Assembly (NCBI RefSeq): GCF_000215705.1
Contig: NC_015677.1
Span: 62,001-126,000, forward strand
DNA from: Ramlibacter tataouinensis TTB310
GTDB lineage: Bacteria; Pseudomonadota; Gammaproteobacteria; Burkholderiales; Burkholderiaceae_C
Direction of reading: 5' to 3'
DNA: 64,000 nt
Part shown: in pieces, positions 16,804 to 25,674 of the stretch
How positions within the stretch are numbered: position 1 is the stretch's first letter
Layout: every line of letters starts with the position of its first letter
Made by a program: the position numbers and the translations under genes
Notes under the pieces: generated by a model
What the model was told of the DNA's origin: nothing
The model's database searches: none
The model's input: only the letters and a program-made list of their open reading frames with translations

Positions 16804-17343
16804 ATGAAACCTTCCAACGTCCTGCTCCTGCCAGGCTGGGGCAACAGCGGCCCGCAGCACTGGCAAAGCCTGTGGGAGCAGCGCCATGGCTATGCGCGCG
16901 TGGAGCAGCACGAGTGGGCGAAGCCGCTGCGCGGCGACTGGGTGGCGCGTCTGGAGGAAGCGCTGCTCTCGTGCGACGAGCCCGCCGTGCTGGTGGCCCA
17001 CAGCCTGGGCTGCATCCTCGTCGCGGCCTGGGCCGCGCGCTCGCGCAACACGAACCGGGTGAAGGCGGCGCTGCTGGTGGCCCCGGCCGATACCGAGCGG
17101 CCCGCGATCCGGGAGCAGCTGCCCAGCTGGTCGCCGATCCCGCTGCGCCGGCTGCCGTTTCCCGGCGTGCTGGTGGCCAGCCGCAACGACCCGTACTGCG
17201 CCCTGGAGCGCGCGCGCCTGTTCGCGCACGCCTGGGGCTCGCAGTTCATGGACTACGGCGACTGCGGGCACATCAACGCCGACTCGGGGCTGGCCAGCTG
17301 GCCCGAGGGCCACGTGTTGCTGCAGGACCTGATCAACCACTGA
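16804..17343 (+). CDS. RBBP9/YdeN-type alpha/beta hydrolase
   Basis: A 179-residue serine hydrolase of the RBBP9/YdeN family. The nucleophile is in LVAHSLGCILVA, the Asp in ASRNDPYCALE and the His in YGDCGHIN. It begins with the family LLLPGWGNSGPQHWQ strand and turn. Such proteins are small esterases of unknown natural substrate. It lies between parA and parB with 54 and 20 base gaps, all on one strand, so it is probably cotranscribed with the segregation genes. Confidence 0.9.
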   Translation: MKPSNVLLLPGWGNSGPQHWQSLWEQRHGYARVEQHEWAKPLRGDWVARLEEALLSCDEPAVLVAHSLGCILVAAWAARSRNTNRVKAALLVAPADTERPAIREQLPSWSPIPLRRLPFPGVLVASRNDPYCALERARLFAHAWGSQFMDYGDCGHINADSGLASWPEGHVLLQDLINH

Positions 17344-17363
17344 TTTCCGGAAGAAGACCGACG

Positions 17364-18281
17364 ATGGCAACCAAACGACCCAAGGGCCTGGGCCGCGGCC
17401 TGGAAGCGCTGCTGGGCCCCAAGGTGGAGGAGGGCGCGGCCGATGCACCCGCCCCCAACCCCGGCCTGCCGGCCTCGCTGCGCCTGGAGGACATGGTGCC
17501 CGGCGTGTACCAGCCGCGCACCCGCATGGACGAAGGCGCGCTGTACGAGCTGGCCGAGAGCATCAAGGCCCAGGGCATCATGCAGCCGATCCTGGTGCGC
17601 AGGCTGGCCGATGGCGCCGCCGCTGGCAAGTACGAGATCATCGCCGGCGAGCGGCGCTTCCGTGCCGCCAAGCTGGCCGGCCTGGACAGCGTGCCGGTAC
17701 TGGTGCGCGACGTGCCCAACGAGGCCGCCGCCGCGATGGCGCTGATCGAGAACATCCAGCGCGAGGACCTGAACCCGCTGGAAGAGGCCCAGGGCCTGCA
17801 GCGCCTGATCCACGATTTCGGCCTCACGCACGAGCAGGCGGCGCAGGCCGTGGGCCGCTCGCGCAGCGCGGCGTCCAACCTGCTGCGCCTGCTGAACCTG
17901 GCCGAGCCGGTGCAGACCCTGCTGATGGCCGGCGACCTGGACATGGGCCATGCCCGCGCGCTGCTGGCGCTGGACCGCGCGGCGCAGATCACCGCGGCCC
18001 ACCAGATCACCGCGCGCCAGCTGTCGGTTCGGGAGACCGAGGGCCTGGTCAAGAAGATCGGTGCCGAGTTCAACCTGACCTCGCCCAAGCCCAAGAAGGA
18101 GAAGTCGCGTGACCTCAAGCGGGTGGAGGAGGAGCTGTCGGACCTGCTCACCGCCGAGGTCGAGGTGCGGGTGAAGAAGCGCGTCAAGCGCAACGGCCGC
18201 GCCGAGGAGATGGGCGAGCTGGCCATCCAGTTCGGCTCGCTGGACGAGCTCAACGGGCTGATCGAGCGGCTGCGCGGCTGA
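17364..18281 (+). CDS. parB: chromosome partitioning protein ParB (Spo0J)
   Basis: A 305-residue CTP-binding DNA clamp that loads at parS. The N-terminus MATKRPKGLGRGLEALLG carries the basic ParA-activating motif. The CTPase motifs are seen as QPRTRMDEGALYELAESI and IAGERRFRAAKLAG, and the helix-turn-helix as LTHEQAAQAVGRSRSAASNLLRLL. The C-terminal 60 residues are the dimerisation domain. Matching parS sites are present in mnmG and rsmG upstream. The length fits the chromosomal family. Confidence 0.96.
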   Translation: MATKRPKGLGRGLEALLGPKVEEGAADAPAPNPGLPASLRLEDMVPGVYQPRTRMDEGALYELAESIKAQGIMQPILVRRLADGAAAGKYEIIAGERRFRAAKLAGLDSVPVLVRDVPNEAAAAMALIENIQREDLNPLEEAQGLQRLIHDFGLTHEQAAQAVGRSRSAASNLLRLLNLAEPVQTLLMAGDLDMGHARALLALDRAAQITAAHQITARQLSVRETEGLVKKIGAEFNLTSPKPKKEKSRDLKRVEEELSDLLTAEVEVRVKKRVKRNGRAEEMGELAIQFGSLDELNGLIERLRG

Positions 18282-18408
18282 AACGGCTCCGGCCGGCGTC
18301 GCGGCCCTTTCTTCCGTTTGGTATTGCGTCGCGTCCTACGCCGCAGGGCCTGGCCGCGCTTTCAGACTCCTGCCCGTGCCGATGTGTGCGGCCTCAGGAG
18401 ATTCGAGA

Positions 18409-19413
18409 ATGCATCCCAGCGTCAGTGCCAGCCCGAGCGCGGAAACGGCTTCCCGGCGCCAGGTGGTCGTGATCACCGGCGCTTCCAGCGGCATCGGGCG
18501 GGCCGCGGCGCTGCGCTTTGCGCAGGACGGTGCCGACCTGGTGCTGGCCGCCCGCGGGACCGAGGCTCTTGCGTACGTGGCAGCGGAGTGCGAGCGGCAG
18601 GGCGCGCGCGCCATCGCCGTGCCCACCGACGTGACCGACGCGCAGGCCCAGCGCCGGCTGGCCGAGCGCGCCATCGAGCGTTTCGGCGGCATCGACGTCT
18701 GGATCAACAACGTCGGGGTCGGTGCGGTCGGCGCCTTCGACCAGACGCCGGTGGAGGCGCACCGGCGGGTGATCGAGACCAACCTCATCGGGCACATCAA
18801 CGGCGCGCACGCCGTGGTGCCGCACTTCCGCGCGCGCGGCCGCGGCACGCTGATCAACATGGCTTCGGTCGGCGGCTGGGTGCCCGCACCCTACGCGGCG
18901 GCCTACATCGCCAGCAAGTTCGGCGTGCGCGGTTTCTCGGAGTCGCTGCGCGCCGAGCTGTCCGCGTTGCCCGGCGTGCACGTGTGCGAGGTCTACCCCA
19001 CCTTCGTCGACACGCCCGGCGCGCAGCACGGCGCCAACTACACCGGCCATCGCCTGCGGCCCGCGCCGCCGCTGCTGGACACGCGCCGCGTGGCCGATGC
19101 CCTGGTGGCACTGGCGCGGCGGCCGCGGCCCACGGTGTCCATCGGCAGCGTGGCCTGGCCTGGCCGCCTGGCCCATGCGGTGGCGCCCAACCTCGTGGGA
19201 CGCGTGACGCGCTGGGCGGCCGACCGCGCCTTCTCACATGCCGACGGCGCACCCGTGACGGACGGCAACCTGTTCGCGCCCTCGCAAGGGCATGCCGTGA
19301 CGGGCGGCTACCGCGCGCAGCAGGCGCCGGTCACGGTGCCACTGGCAGCGGCGGTGCTGGGCGCGGCGGGCCTGGCCTGCTGGTGGGCCTGGCGCGGGCT
19401 GGCCAGGCGCTGA
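18409..19413 (+). CDS. short-chain dehydrogenase/reductase with C-terminal membrane anchor
   Basis: A 334-residue NAD(P)-dependent oxidoreductase. The cofactor motif is VVVITGASSGIGRAAALRFA near residues 18-37, followed by INNVGVGAVG, the catalytic Ser in NMASVGGW, and Tyr/Lys in AYIASKFGVRGF. The last 25 residues (VPLAAAVLGAAGLACWWAW) form a membrane helix, giving a tail-anchored layout common in a group of proteobacterial SDRs. AGGAG lies eight bases before the ATG at 18409, which decides the start. The substrate is unknown. Confidence 0.9.
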   Translation: MHPSVSASPSAETASRRQVVVITGASSGIGRAAALRFAQDGADLVLAARGTEALAYVAAECERQGARAIAVPTDVTDAQAQRRLAERAIERFGGIDVWINNVGVGAVGAFDQTPVEAHRRVIETNLIGHINGAHAVVPHFRARGRGTLINMASVGGWVPAPYAAAYIASKFGVRGFSESLRAELSALPGVHVCEVYPTFVDTPGAQHGANYTGHRLRPAPPLLDTRRVADALVALARRPRPTVSIGSVAWPGRLAHAVAPNLVGRVTRWAADRAFSHADGAPVTDGNLFAPSQGHAVTGGYRAQQAPVTVPLAAAVLGAAGLACWWAWRGLARR

Positions 19414-19456
19414 CCCGCCTCGTCCGCTGCGGCCCGGGCCGGGTGCGGGCGCCCGC

Positions 19457-20449
19457 TCAGTCCGGCTGCACCGGCAGCGGCCGCCCGTCCAGCCAGGCCG
19501 CGAGGTTGGTCACGGCGTCCTGCGCGAAGCGGGCGAACACCGGCTCGCAGACGAAGCCGTCGTGCGGCGTCATCAGCAAATTGGGGGCTTCGCGCAGCGG
19601 ACTGCCCGCCGGCAGCGGCTCCTCGTCGAACACGTCCAATGCGGCCGCGCCGGGCCGGCCCGCGCGCAGCGCTTCGGCCAGGGCGGCGTGGTCCACCAGG
19701 GCCGAGCGCGAGGTGTTGACCAGCACGCTGCCCGGTCGCATCAGGGCCAGGCGCTCGCGGTTCATCAGGTGGCGCGTGGCGGGTGTGGGCACCAGGTGCA
19801 GGCTGACCACCGCGCTGCCGGCCAGCAGCTCCTCCAGCGGCAGGAAGCGGGCGCCGTGTTCGGCGGCCCGCTCGGCCGTCATGCGCGGGCTCCAGGCGGC
19901 GACCTCCATGCCGAAGGCGCGGCCCACGGCCGCCACGCGGGCGCCGATCTGGCCCAGCCCGACCAGGCCCAGGCGCTGGCCGTGCAGCACGCCCGGCAGG
20001 ACCTCGGGCGCGGCTGCGCGCCACTGGCCGGCGCGCAGCCGCGCCGTGTGCGAGGGCAGCTGGCGGACGGCCGCCAGGATCAGCGCCCAGGTGAGCTCGC
20101 AGGTGCTCTCCTTGGAGGGGCCCCAGCCGGTGCAGCCCAGCGCGATGCCGCGCTCGCGCACCGCCGCCGCATCGAGGCGGGTATTGCGCGAGCCGGTGAA
20201 GACCAGGCACTTCAGGCGGGGCAGCTGGGCCAGCAGCGCGGCGTCGACCGCCGTCCGGTCGCGCACGAACACGGCCGCGTCCGCCTCGCGCAAGGCATCG
20301 ACCAGCGCCGCGCCCGCCAGCGGCGCATGGTGCAGCGTCACCTCGGCCCGCGCGCGCAACGCGCTCCAGTCGGCCAGGCGCTCGAGCGCGCGCTCCCAGT
20401 CGTCCAGGACGACGATGCGCGGGCGGCCTGCGGCAGCCGTGCGGCTCAT
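19457..20449 (-). CDS. D-2-hydroxyacid dehydrogenase
   Basis: A 330-residue NAD-dependent dehydrogenase of the D-isomer-specific family. The Rossmann motif is LGLVGLGQIGARVAAVGRAFG. The catalytic Arg is in VNTSRSALVDHAAL, Glu in LDVFDEEPLPAGSPL and His in LLMTPHDGFV. ATG at 20449 overlaps the MmgE/PrpD stop by four bases (ATGA), suggesting coupled translation; a GTG at 20458 is an alternative. It is the last gene of a GntR-Bug-MmgE/PrpD-dehydrogenase operon, so it probably acts on a hydroxy- or keto-acid of the same catabolic route. Confidence 0.9.
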   Translation of the reverse strand: MSRTAAAGRPRIVVLDDWERALERLADWSALRARAEVTLHHAPLAGAALVDALREADAAVFVRDRTAVDAALLAQLPRLKCLVFTGSRNTRLDAAAVRERGIALGCTGWGPSKESTCELTWALILAAVRQLPSHTARLRAGQWRAAAPEVLPGVLHGQRLGLVGLGQIGARVAAVGRAFGMEVAAWSPRMTAERAAEHGARFLPLEELLAGSAVVSLHLVPTPATRHLMNRERLALMRPGSVLVNTSRSALVDHAALAEALRAGRPGAAALDVFDEEPLPAGSPLREAPNLLMTPHDGFVCEPVFARFAQDAVTNLAAWLDGRPLPVQPD

Positions 20450-21816
20450 GGCCGGCACAAGGCGGCCAGCGCGCGCAGGTCGGCGGCCCGGCCCAGACCC
20501 CAGCAGGCCTCGATCAGCTGGCGCGTCCGGGCCGCGCCGAGCACCGGCTCGGACAGCCCGCTGAACTTGGCTTCCAGGTCGGCGTCGCTCATGGGACGCT
20601 GCAGCGAGCCGATGGCGTGCTCGACGAACACGTGCACGCGGCGGCCGTCGGCCAGCACCGCGGTGACATCGGCGCTGGCCTCGTCGATGCGGTCGTCCAC
20701 CGTGGCCACCACCTTGCGGCGCAGCGCCACCATGTCGGGCCGGTTGACGATCTCGTCGGCATACTCGTGCTCGGTGGCCCGGCCGAACACCAGGCCGGCG
20801 GCGCAGCCGTGGTACACGCTGAACTTGCCCTGCAGGCCGTCGGCCGGCTCCTTCTTGCCGGTGAGCTCCAGCACCAGCGAGTGCACCTTCAGCTCGATGC
20901 GCTCCACCTGCTCAGGCTTCACGCCCTGGGCGCGCAGCTGGGTGCAGGCGTCGATGCTGGGATGGATGACGATGCCGCAGGCGAACGGCTTGTAGCTGTT
21001 GAACGAGATCTCGAAGCGCTGGCCGAGCTCGTCGGTGGCCTCGTTCCAGGCGCACTTGGTCGACACCACCTGGGCCCAGCCGCGCGGTGCCTCCAGCGCG
21101 CGCGGGCTGGCGGTAAAACCCTTGGCCGCCAGCAGCGCCGACATCAGGCCCGCGCGGGCCGCGGCACCGGGGTGGAAAGGCTTGGTCATGGTGCCGAACT
21201 GCTCGCGCAGGCCGATGGGCTGCGAGGCGGCGATGCCCAGCGCCATCTGGGTCTGCTGCGCATCCAGCTTGAGCAGGCGCGCGCAGCCGGCGGCGGCGCC
21301 CAGCATGCCGGTGGTGCCGGTGATGTGCCAGCCGCGGTCGTAGTGCTCGGGATAGACCAGGTTGCCCAGGCGGCAGGCCACGTCGATGCCCAGCACCAGC
21401 GCGTCCGTCACCTCGCGGCCGCCCATGCCCTTGTGCTCGGCCAGCGCGAGCAGGGCCGAGGCCACCGGGCCGGCGGGATGGATGATGGTCTTGAGGTGGG
21501 TGTCGTCGAAATCGAAGGTGTGCGAGGTGATGCCGTTGACCAGCGCGGCGCTGGCCATGTCCACGCGCTCGCTGCGCCCGGCGATGGTGGCCTGCGGCGC
21601 CGGCTGCAGCTCGGACACGGCGGCCACGGCGGCGTCCGCTGCTTCGTGCTTCGCTGCGCCGACGGCACAGCCCAGCCAGTTGAGGAAGGTGCGGTGCGCC
21701 TCGTGGTCGACCGCGTCGCTCCAGCCGCGCGAGGGATGCTGCGCGACGAACTCGCCGAGGATGCGGGTGATGGCCGGTGCGTTGTGATCGGCGGGGACTT
21801 GGGTATTGCGTGCCAT
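20446..21816 (-). CDS. MmgE/PrpD family protein
   Basis: A 456-residue protein related to 2-methylcitrate dehydratase PrpD and the itaconate-forming cis-aconitate decarboxylase. Family features are the N-terminal HRTFLNWLGCAVGAAKHEA and the block TFDFDDTHLKTIIHPAGPVA with its conserved Asp and His residues. It is cytosolic. It sits between a Bug-type solute-binding protein (12-base gap) and a hydroxyacid dehydrogenase (4-base overlap) in one operon, so it probably dehydrates or decarboxylates an imported carboxylate. The substrate itself cannot be inferred. Confidence 0.9.
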   Translation of the reverse strand: MARNTQVPADHNAPAITRILGEFVAQHPSRGWSDAVDHEAHRTFLNWLGCAVGAAKHEAADAAVAAVSELQPAPQATIAGRSERVDMASAALVNGITSHTFDFDDTHLKTIIHPAGPVASALLALAEHKGMGGREVTDALVLGIDVACRLGNLVYPEHYDRGWHITGTTGMLGAAAGCARLLKLDAQQTQMALGIAASQPIGLREQFGTMTKPFHPGAAARAGLMSALLAAKGFTASPRALEAPRGWAQVVSTKCAWNEATDELGQRFEISFNSYKPFACGIVIHPSIDACTQLRAQGVKPEQVERIELKVHSLVLELTGKKEPADGLQGKFSVYHGCAAGLVFGRATEHEYADEIVNRPDMVALRRKVVATVDDRIDEASADVTAVLADGRRVHVFVEHAIGSLQRPMSDADLEAKFSGLSEPVLGAARTRQLIEACWGLGRAADLRALAALCRP

Positions 21817-21828
21817 GGTGGGGAGGGT

Positions 21829-22797
21829 TCAGTCGATCTTCAGGTTCTGCGCCTTGACCAGCTGGGTCCAGCGCTGGATGTCCTGTTGCAGGTACTGGCC
21901 GAAGGCGGCGGGGGTCATGGGCTGGGGCTCGACCGCTTCGGCCGAGAGCTTCTCGCGCATGTCGGGCGCGGCCAGGGTCTGGTTGAGCGTGGTGTTGAGC
22001 TTGCCCACGATGTCGGCCGGCATGCCGGCCGGGCCGACCACGCCGTACCACTGCATCGCGTCGAAGTTCTTCAGCCCGAGCTCCTCCAGCGTGGGCACGT
22101 CCTTGATCTGCGGCGCCCGCTGCCTGCCGGTGACGGCGATCGGCCGCAGCCGGTTGGAGCGGATGTGCTGCAGCGCCGCCGCCAGCCCGGGGAACATGGC
22201 CTGGGTCTGGCCGCCGATCACGTCGGTGATGGCCGGCGCGATGCCGCGGTAGGGGATGTGCACCATGGGCATCTTCAGCTGCAGCTTGAGCAGCTCCATG
22301 GTCAGGTGCGTCAGCGAACCGGCGCCGGCCGAGCCGTAGCTCGCCTTGCCCTTGTTGGCACCCAGCCAGGCCACGAACTCCTTGAAATCCTTGATCGGCA
22401 GGTTGGCGTCCACCACCAGCACGTTGGGCGTGGCGCCGATCATGCCGATGGGCGTGAAGTCCTTGACCGGGTCGTAGGGCAGCTTGCGGGTGGCGGGACT
22501 GGTGCCGTGCGTCGCCACATAGCCCTGCATCAGCGTGTAGCCGTCGGGCGCCGCCCGGGCCGCCAGCTGGCTGGCGATCACGCCGCCGCCGCCGCCCTGG
22601 TTCTCCACCACGAAGCTCTGGCCCAGGGCGCGGCCCCAGCGGTCGGTGACGGTGCGGCCCACCAGGTCGCTGCCGCCGCCGGCGGCCACCGGCACGATGT
22701 ACTTGATCGGCTTGTCGGGGTAGCCCTGGGCGCGGGCGGCGGGCAGGCCGGCCAGCCACAGGGCCGGTGCCGCCTGCAGGATGTGGCGTCGTTTCAT
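21829..22797 (-). CDS. tripartite tricarboxylate transporter (Bug-type) substrate-binding protein
   Basis: A periplasmic receptor of 322 residues with a signal peptide (about residues 1-23, cleaved after ARA). The mature protein starts GYPDKPIKYIVPVAAGGGSDLVGR and contains GGGGVIASQLAARAAPDGYTL, both signatures of the Bug family, which is hugely expanded in Bordetella, Variovorax and relatives. No TctAB membrane partner is present nearby, as is usual for orphan Bug proteins. The start overlaps the GntR gene stop by four bases (ATGA). The ligand is probably a carboxylate consumed by the downstream MmgE/PrpD and dehydrogenase. Confidence 0.92.
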   Translation of the reverse strand: MKRRHILQAAPALWLAGLPAARAQGYPDKPIKYIVPVAAGGGSDLVGRTVTDRWGRALGQSFVVENQGGGGGVIASQLAARAAPDGYTLMQGYVATHGTSPATRKLPYDPVKDFTPIGMIGATPNVLVVDANLPIKDFKEFVAWLGANKGKASYGSAGAGSLTHLTMELLKLQLKMPMVHIPYRGIAPAITDVIGGQTQAMFPGLAAALQHIRSNRLRPIAVTGRQRAPQIKDVPTLEELGLKNFDAMQWYGVVGPAGMPADIVGKLNTTLNQTLAAPDMREKLSAEAVEPQPMTPAAFGQYLQQDIQRWTQLVKAQNLKID

Positions 22798-23513
22798 GGG
22801 TGTGTCTCCTGGGGGTTCGGGGGGTCGCCCGCCAGCCGCCGGTGCGCGTCGCGCACGTGGCCGGCCAGCAGGCGTTCGCACAGCGCCGCATCGCCCGCGC
22901 GCTGCGCCGCCGCGATCCGCCGGTGCTCGGCGATCGAGGCGGGCATGCCCAGGTCCTGCGACAGATTGGTCAGCCGCGACAGGTGCAGCTTCTGCACGAC
23001 GTGGCGGTAGCTCTCGGACAGCGCCGCGTTGCCGGTGGCTTCCACCATCAGCCAGTGGAAGCGCAGGTTCTCGCTGTAGTAGTCGGGCACGCTGCCGCGG
23101 TCGGCGGCCGCCTGCATCGCATCGATGGACGCATCCAGCCGCGCGGCGAGGGCGGTGCGCGCCGGTGCCGGCAGCTGCGCGGCACGCCGCCCGGCGAAGC
23201 CGTCGAGCAGCGCGCGCAGCTCGTACAGGCCGCGCACCTCGGCCGCGTCCAGCCGGCGCACGAACACGCCGGCATGCTTGCGCGCCTCCACCAGTCCCGA
23301 GCTTTGCAGCTCGCGCAGGGCCTCGCGCACCGGCACCCGCGAGACGCCCAGCCGCTGGGCGACGTCGGGTTCGTTGATGCGCTCGCCGGCTCGGATCTCG
23401 CCGCGCAGGATCATGCCCAGCACGTCGTCGCGCACCAGCCGGCCGAGCGAGGTCCGGCGCACGGCATCGGCCATGGCGCGGTCGGCATGGGGCACGGCGG
23501 TCCAGGGAAGCAT
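22794..23513 (-). CDS. GntR family regulator, FCD subfamily
   Basis: A 239-residue regulator. The winged helix covers about residues 25-85 (GERINEPDVAQRLGVSRVPVREALRELQ split over two helices), and the helical FCD ligand domain covers the rest (YELRALLDGFAGRRAA, with His residues in RFHWLMVEATGN and IAEHRRI that bind metal and a carboxylate ligand). ATG at 23513 is chosen; ATG at 23477 is possible, and neither has a clear ribosome site. A perfect 12-base palindrome just upstream is a probable operator. It heads an operon with the Bug receptor, MmgE/PrpD and dehydrogenase and probably represses it until the substrate is present. Confidence 0.9.
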   Translation of the reverse strand: MLPWTAVPHADRAMADAVRRTSLGRLVRDDVLGMILRGEIRAGERINEPDVAQRLGVSRVPVREALRELQSSGLVEARKHAGVFVRRLDAAEVRGLYELRALLDGFAGRRAAQLPAPARTALAARLDASIDAMQAAADRGSVPDYYSENLRFHWLMVEATGNAALSESYRHVVQKLHLSRLTNLSQDLGMPASIAEHRRIAAAQRAGDAALCERLLAGHVRDAHRRLAGDPPNPQETHP

Positions 23514-23519
23514 CTGGAT

Positions 23520-23531
23520 ATCGTATACGAT
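23520..23531. promoter_or_regulatory. probable GntR operator
   Basis: The 12-base perfect palindrome ATCGTATACGAT lies 7 to 18 bases upstream of the GntR gene start. FCD-type GntR regulators commonly recognise short GTATAC-centred palindromes. Its position would block transcription or the first bases of the operon. It is also 60 bases upstream of the small divergent gene at 23591, which it could affect too. Confidence 0.6.
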
Positions 23532-23590
23532 TCTTGAGGGTCCACCGAAGCTTTGACCGCGCCCGGCCTGCGCGCCAGCATCACCGCACC

Positions 23591-23827
23591 ATGAAGCTGC
23601 ATCCCCTGCGCCTGCCAATCGCCATCGCCGCCACCGCTGCGGCGCTGGCGGCAACCGCCCAGCCTGCCGGCAACGCCTTCAACGACCCGTTCCTGCTGCG
23701 CGGCTGCGTCAACAGCCGCGAGCAGGCGCTGGCGCTGGAGCAGGCCGTGGGCCTGGTGGACGACGTGATGGGCGTGATCAACCAGCTGAGCTGGCCCGGC
23801 CGTCCGGCGCCCGCTGGCGCCAGGTAG
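23591..23827 (+). CDS. small putative secreted protein
   Basis: A 78-residue protein of unknown function. The first 22 residues look like a signal peptide (MKLHPLRLPIAIAATAAALA, then a probable cleavage after TAQ). The mature part of about 55 residues has a single Cys and the acidic helix-like stretch QALALEQAVGLVDDVMGVINQ. It is divergent from the GntR regulator across 77 bases that hold the palindrome. Codon use agrees with its neighbours. The frame is open upstream, but the ATG at 23591 gives the clean signal sequence. Confidence 0.5.
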   Translation: MKLHPLRLPIAIAATAAALAATAQPAGNAFNDPFLLRGCVNSREQALALEQAVGLVDDVMGVINQLSWPGRPAPAGAR

Positions 23828-23841
23828 CCGCGCCGCCGGGG

Positions 23842-25266
23842 CTAGAGCGAGAAGATCTTCCCCGGGTTCATGATGTTGCGCGGGTCCAGCGCCCGCTTGA
23901 TGGTGCGCATCATCTCCACCGCGCCGGCGCCGGCCTCGGTCACCAGGAAGCCCATCTTGTGCAGGCCCACGCCGTGCTCGCCGGTGCAGGTGCCTTCCAG
24001 GCTGAGGGCGCGCGCCACCAGCTTGTGGTTCAGGCCCTCGGCGATCTCGCGCTCCTTGGGGTCGTTGGGGTCCAGCAGGTAGCCGAAGTGGAAGTTGCCG
24101 TCGCCCACGTGGCCGACCAGGAAGTAGGGGATGCCGCTCTCGTCGGCCTCTTTCACCGAGTCGAGCAGGCAGTCGGCCAGGCGCGAGATCGGCACGCAGG
24201 TGTCGGTGCTGATGGCGCGGCAGCCCGGGCGCGACTGGATCGCGGCGAAGTAGGCGTTGTGCCGCGCGGTCCACAGGCGGGTGCGCTCCTCGGGCGTGGT
24301 GGCCCACTCGAAGGCGTTGCCGCCGAACTCGCTGGCGATCTCCTGCACCGTCTCGGCCTGCTCCTTCACCCCGGCTGGCGAGCCGTGGAATTCCATCAGC
24401 AGCATGGGCTCGATGCGCAGGCCCAGCTTGCTGTGGGCGTTGACCATGCGCACGGTGTTCTGGTCGATCAGCTCCACGCGTGCGATCGGCACGCCCAGCT
24501 GGATCACCTGGATGGTCGCGCGCACCGCCGCCTCGATGCTGGGGAAGGAGCAGATCGCCGCGGAGATCGCCTCGGGGATGGGGTACAGCCGCAGCGTGAC
24601 CTCGGTGATCACGCCCAGCGTGCCCTCGCTGCCCACGAACAGGCGCGTCAGGTCGTAGCCGGCCGAGGATTTCTTGGCGCGCGTGCCGGTGCGGATCGCC
24701 TCGCCGCTGGCCGTCACCACCTCCAGGCCCAGCACGTTCTCGCGCATGGTGCCGTAGCGCACGGCGTTGGTGCCGCTGGCGCGCGTGGCGGCCATGCCGC
24801 CCAGGCTGGCGTCGGCCCCCGGGTCGATGGGGAAGAACAGGCCGGTGCTCCTGATCTCCTCGTTGAGCTGCTTGCGCGTCACGCCCGGCTGCACCGTCAC
24901 CGTCAGGTCCTCGGCGTTCACCGACAGCACCTTGTTCATGCGGCTGACGTCGATGCTGATGCCGCCCTGCACCGCCAGCAGGTGGCCTTCGAGCGAGGAG
25001 CCTACGCCGAAGGGGATGACCGGCACTTCATGCTGGCCGGCCAGCCGCACCGCGTCGGCCACGTCCCGGGTGCTCTCGGCGAACACCACGGCCGCCGGCG
25101 GCGGCGCCTGGAACGAGGATTCGTCGCGGCCGTGCTGCTCGCGCACCGCCAGGGCGGTGGAGCATTGCGCGCCGAAGCGGGACTGCAGCGCCTCGATCAG
25201 CGCGGGCGGAACCTCGCGCGGCTGGATCTCGGGGACGAGGTGCGACAGGGTGGTGGGAGCGTTCAT
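23842..25266 (-). CDS. FAD-binding oxidoreductase, D-lactate dehydrogenase/glycolate oxidase type
   Basis: A 474-residue flavoprotein of the FAD-linked oxidase family. The FAD-binding half includes VIPFGVGSSLEGHLLAVQGG and PGADASLGGMAATRASGTNA. The C-terminal cap holds HVGDGNFHFGYLLD and EGTCTGEHGVGLHKMGFL, motifs of D-lactate dehydrogenase (cytochrome) and GlcD. It would oxidise a D-2-hydroxyacid to the keto acid, passing electrons to the respiratory chain. It is close to the GntR-controlled hydroxyacid dehydrogenase operon but separated by the small gene on the other strand, so a shared pathway is only a possibility. Confidence 0.92.
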   Translation of the reverse strand: MNAPTTLSHLVPEIQPREVPPALIEALQSRFGAQCSTALAVREQHGRDESSFQAPPPAAVVFAESTRDVADAVRLAGQHEVPVIPFGVGSSLEGHLLAVQGGISIDVSRMNKVLSVNAEDLTVTVQPGVTRKQLNEEIRSTGLFFPIDPGADASLGGMAATRASGTNAVRYGTMRENVLGLEVVTASGEAIRTGTRAKKSSAGYDLTRLFVGSEGTLGVITEVTLRLYPIPEAISAAICSFPSIEAAVRATIQVIQLGVPIARVELIDQNTVRMVNAHSKLGLRIEPMLLMEFHGSPAGVKEQAETVQEIASEFGGNAFEWATTPEERTRLWTARHNAYFAAIQSRPGCRAISTDTCVPISRLADCLLDSVKEADESGIPYFLVGHVGDGNFHFGYLLDPNDPKEREIAEGLNHKLVARALSLEGTCTGEHGVGLHKMGFLVTEAGAGAVEMMRTIKRALDPRNIMNPGKIFSL

Positions 25267-25326
25267 GGTGCGCGGCTTGGGGGCGATGGCGCAGTGTACG
25301 CCCGCGCTCCCGGCGCCGCGCCGCGC

Positions 25327-25674
25327 TCAGGGGGTCGCGGCCGCGTACTCCTCGCCCGTGAGCACGCCGTCGCGGTTGGCATCCAGCTCCTCGAAGCTGC
25401 GGGGCAGGTAAGCCAGCCGCAGCGCCTCGGCGCGGGTGAGCTCGCCATTGCCGTCGGTGTCGGCTTCGGTGAAGGCGCGGCTCAGCGCCTGCGGCGTCCA
25501 GCGGTTCGCGGCGCCCTGATCACCCGAGGGCAGTACCGGCAGCCCGGGATTGGGCGCGACGCGCGCCGGCGACGGGTCCACCTGCGCGACGGCGCCGCCC
25601 ACGGCCAGGCCCAGCAGCATCCCGATCAGCAGCGGCCGCCACGGCGGCCGGCGGTCCCGTTCAGCGTAGCCCAT
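25327..25674 (-). CDS. small EF-hand protein (third of three)
   Basis: A 115-residue protein with an N-terminal hydrophobic segment (about residues 14-30) that may be a signal or anchor sequence, and two EF-hand calcium loops near the C-terminus: DTDGNGELTRAE and DANRDGVLTGEE. The loops keep Asp/Asn at positions 1, 3 and 5 and Glu at 12, so calcium binding is plausible. The start overlaps the preceding EF-hand gene by 14 bases. It is probably exported to the periplasm. No function is known. Confidence 0.75.
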   Translation of the reverse strand: MGYAERDRRPPWRPLLIGMLLGLAVGGAVAQVDPSPARVAPNPGLPVLPSGDQGAANRWTPQALSRAFTEADTDGNGELTRAEALRLAYLPRSFEELDANRDGVLTGEEYAAATP

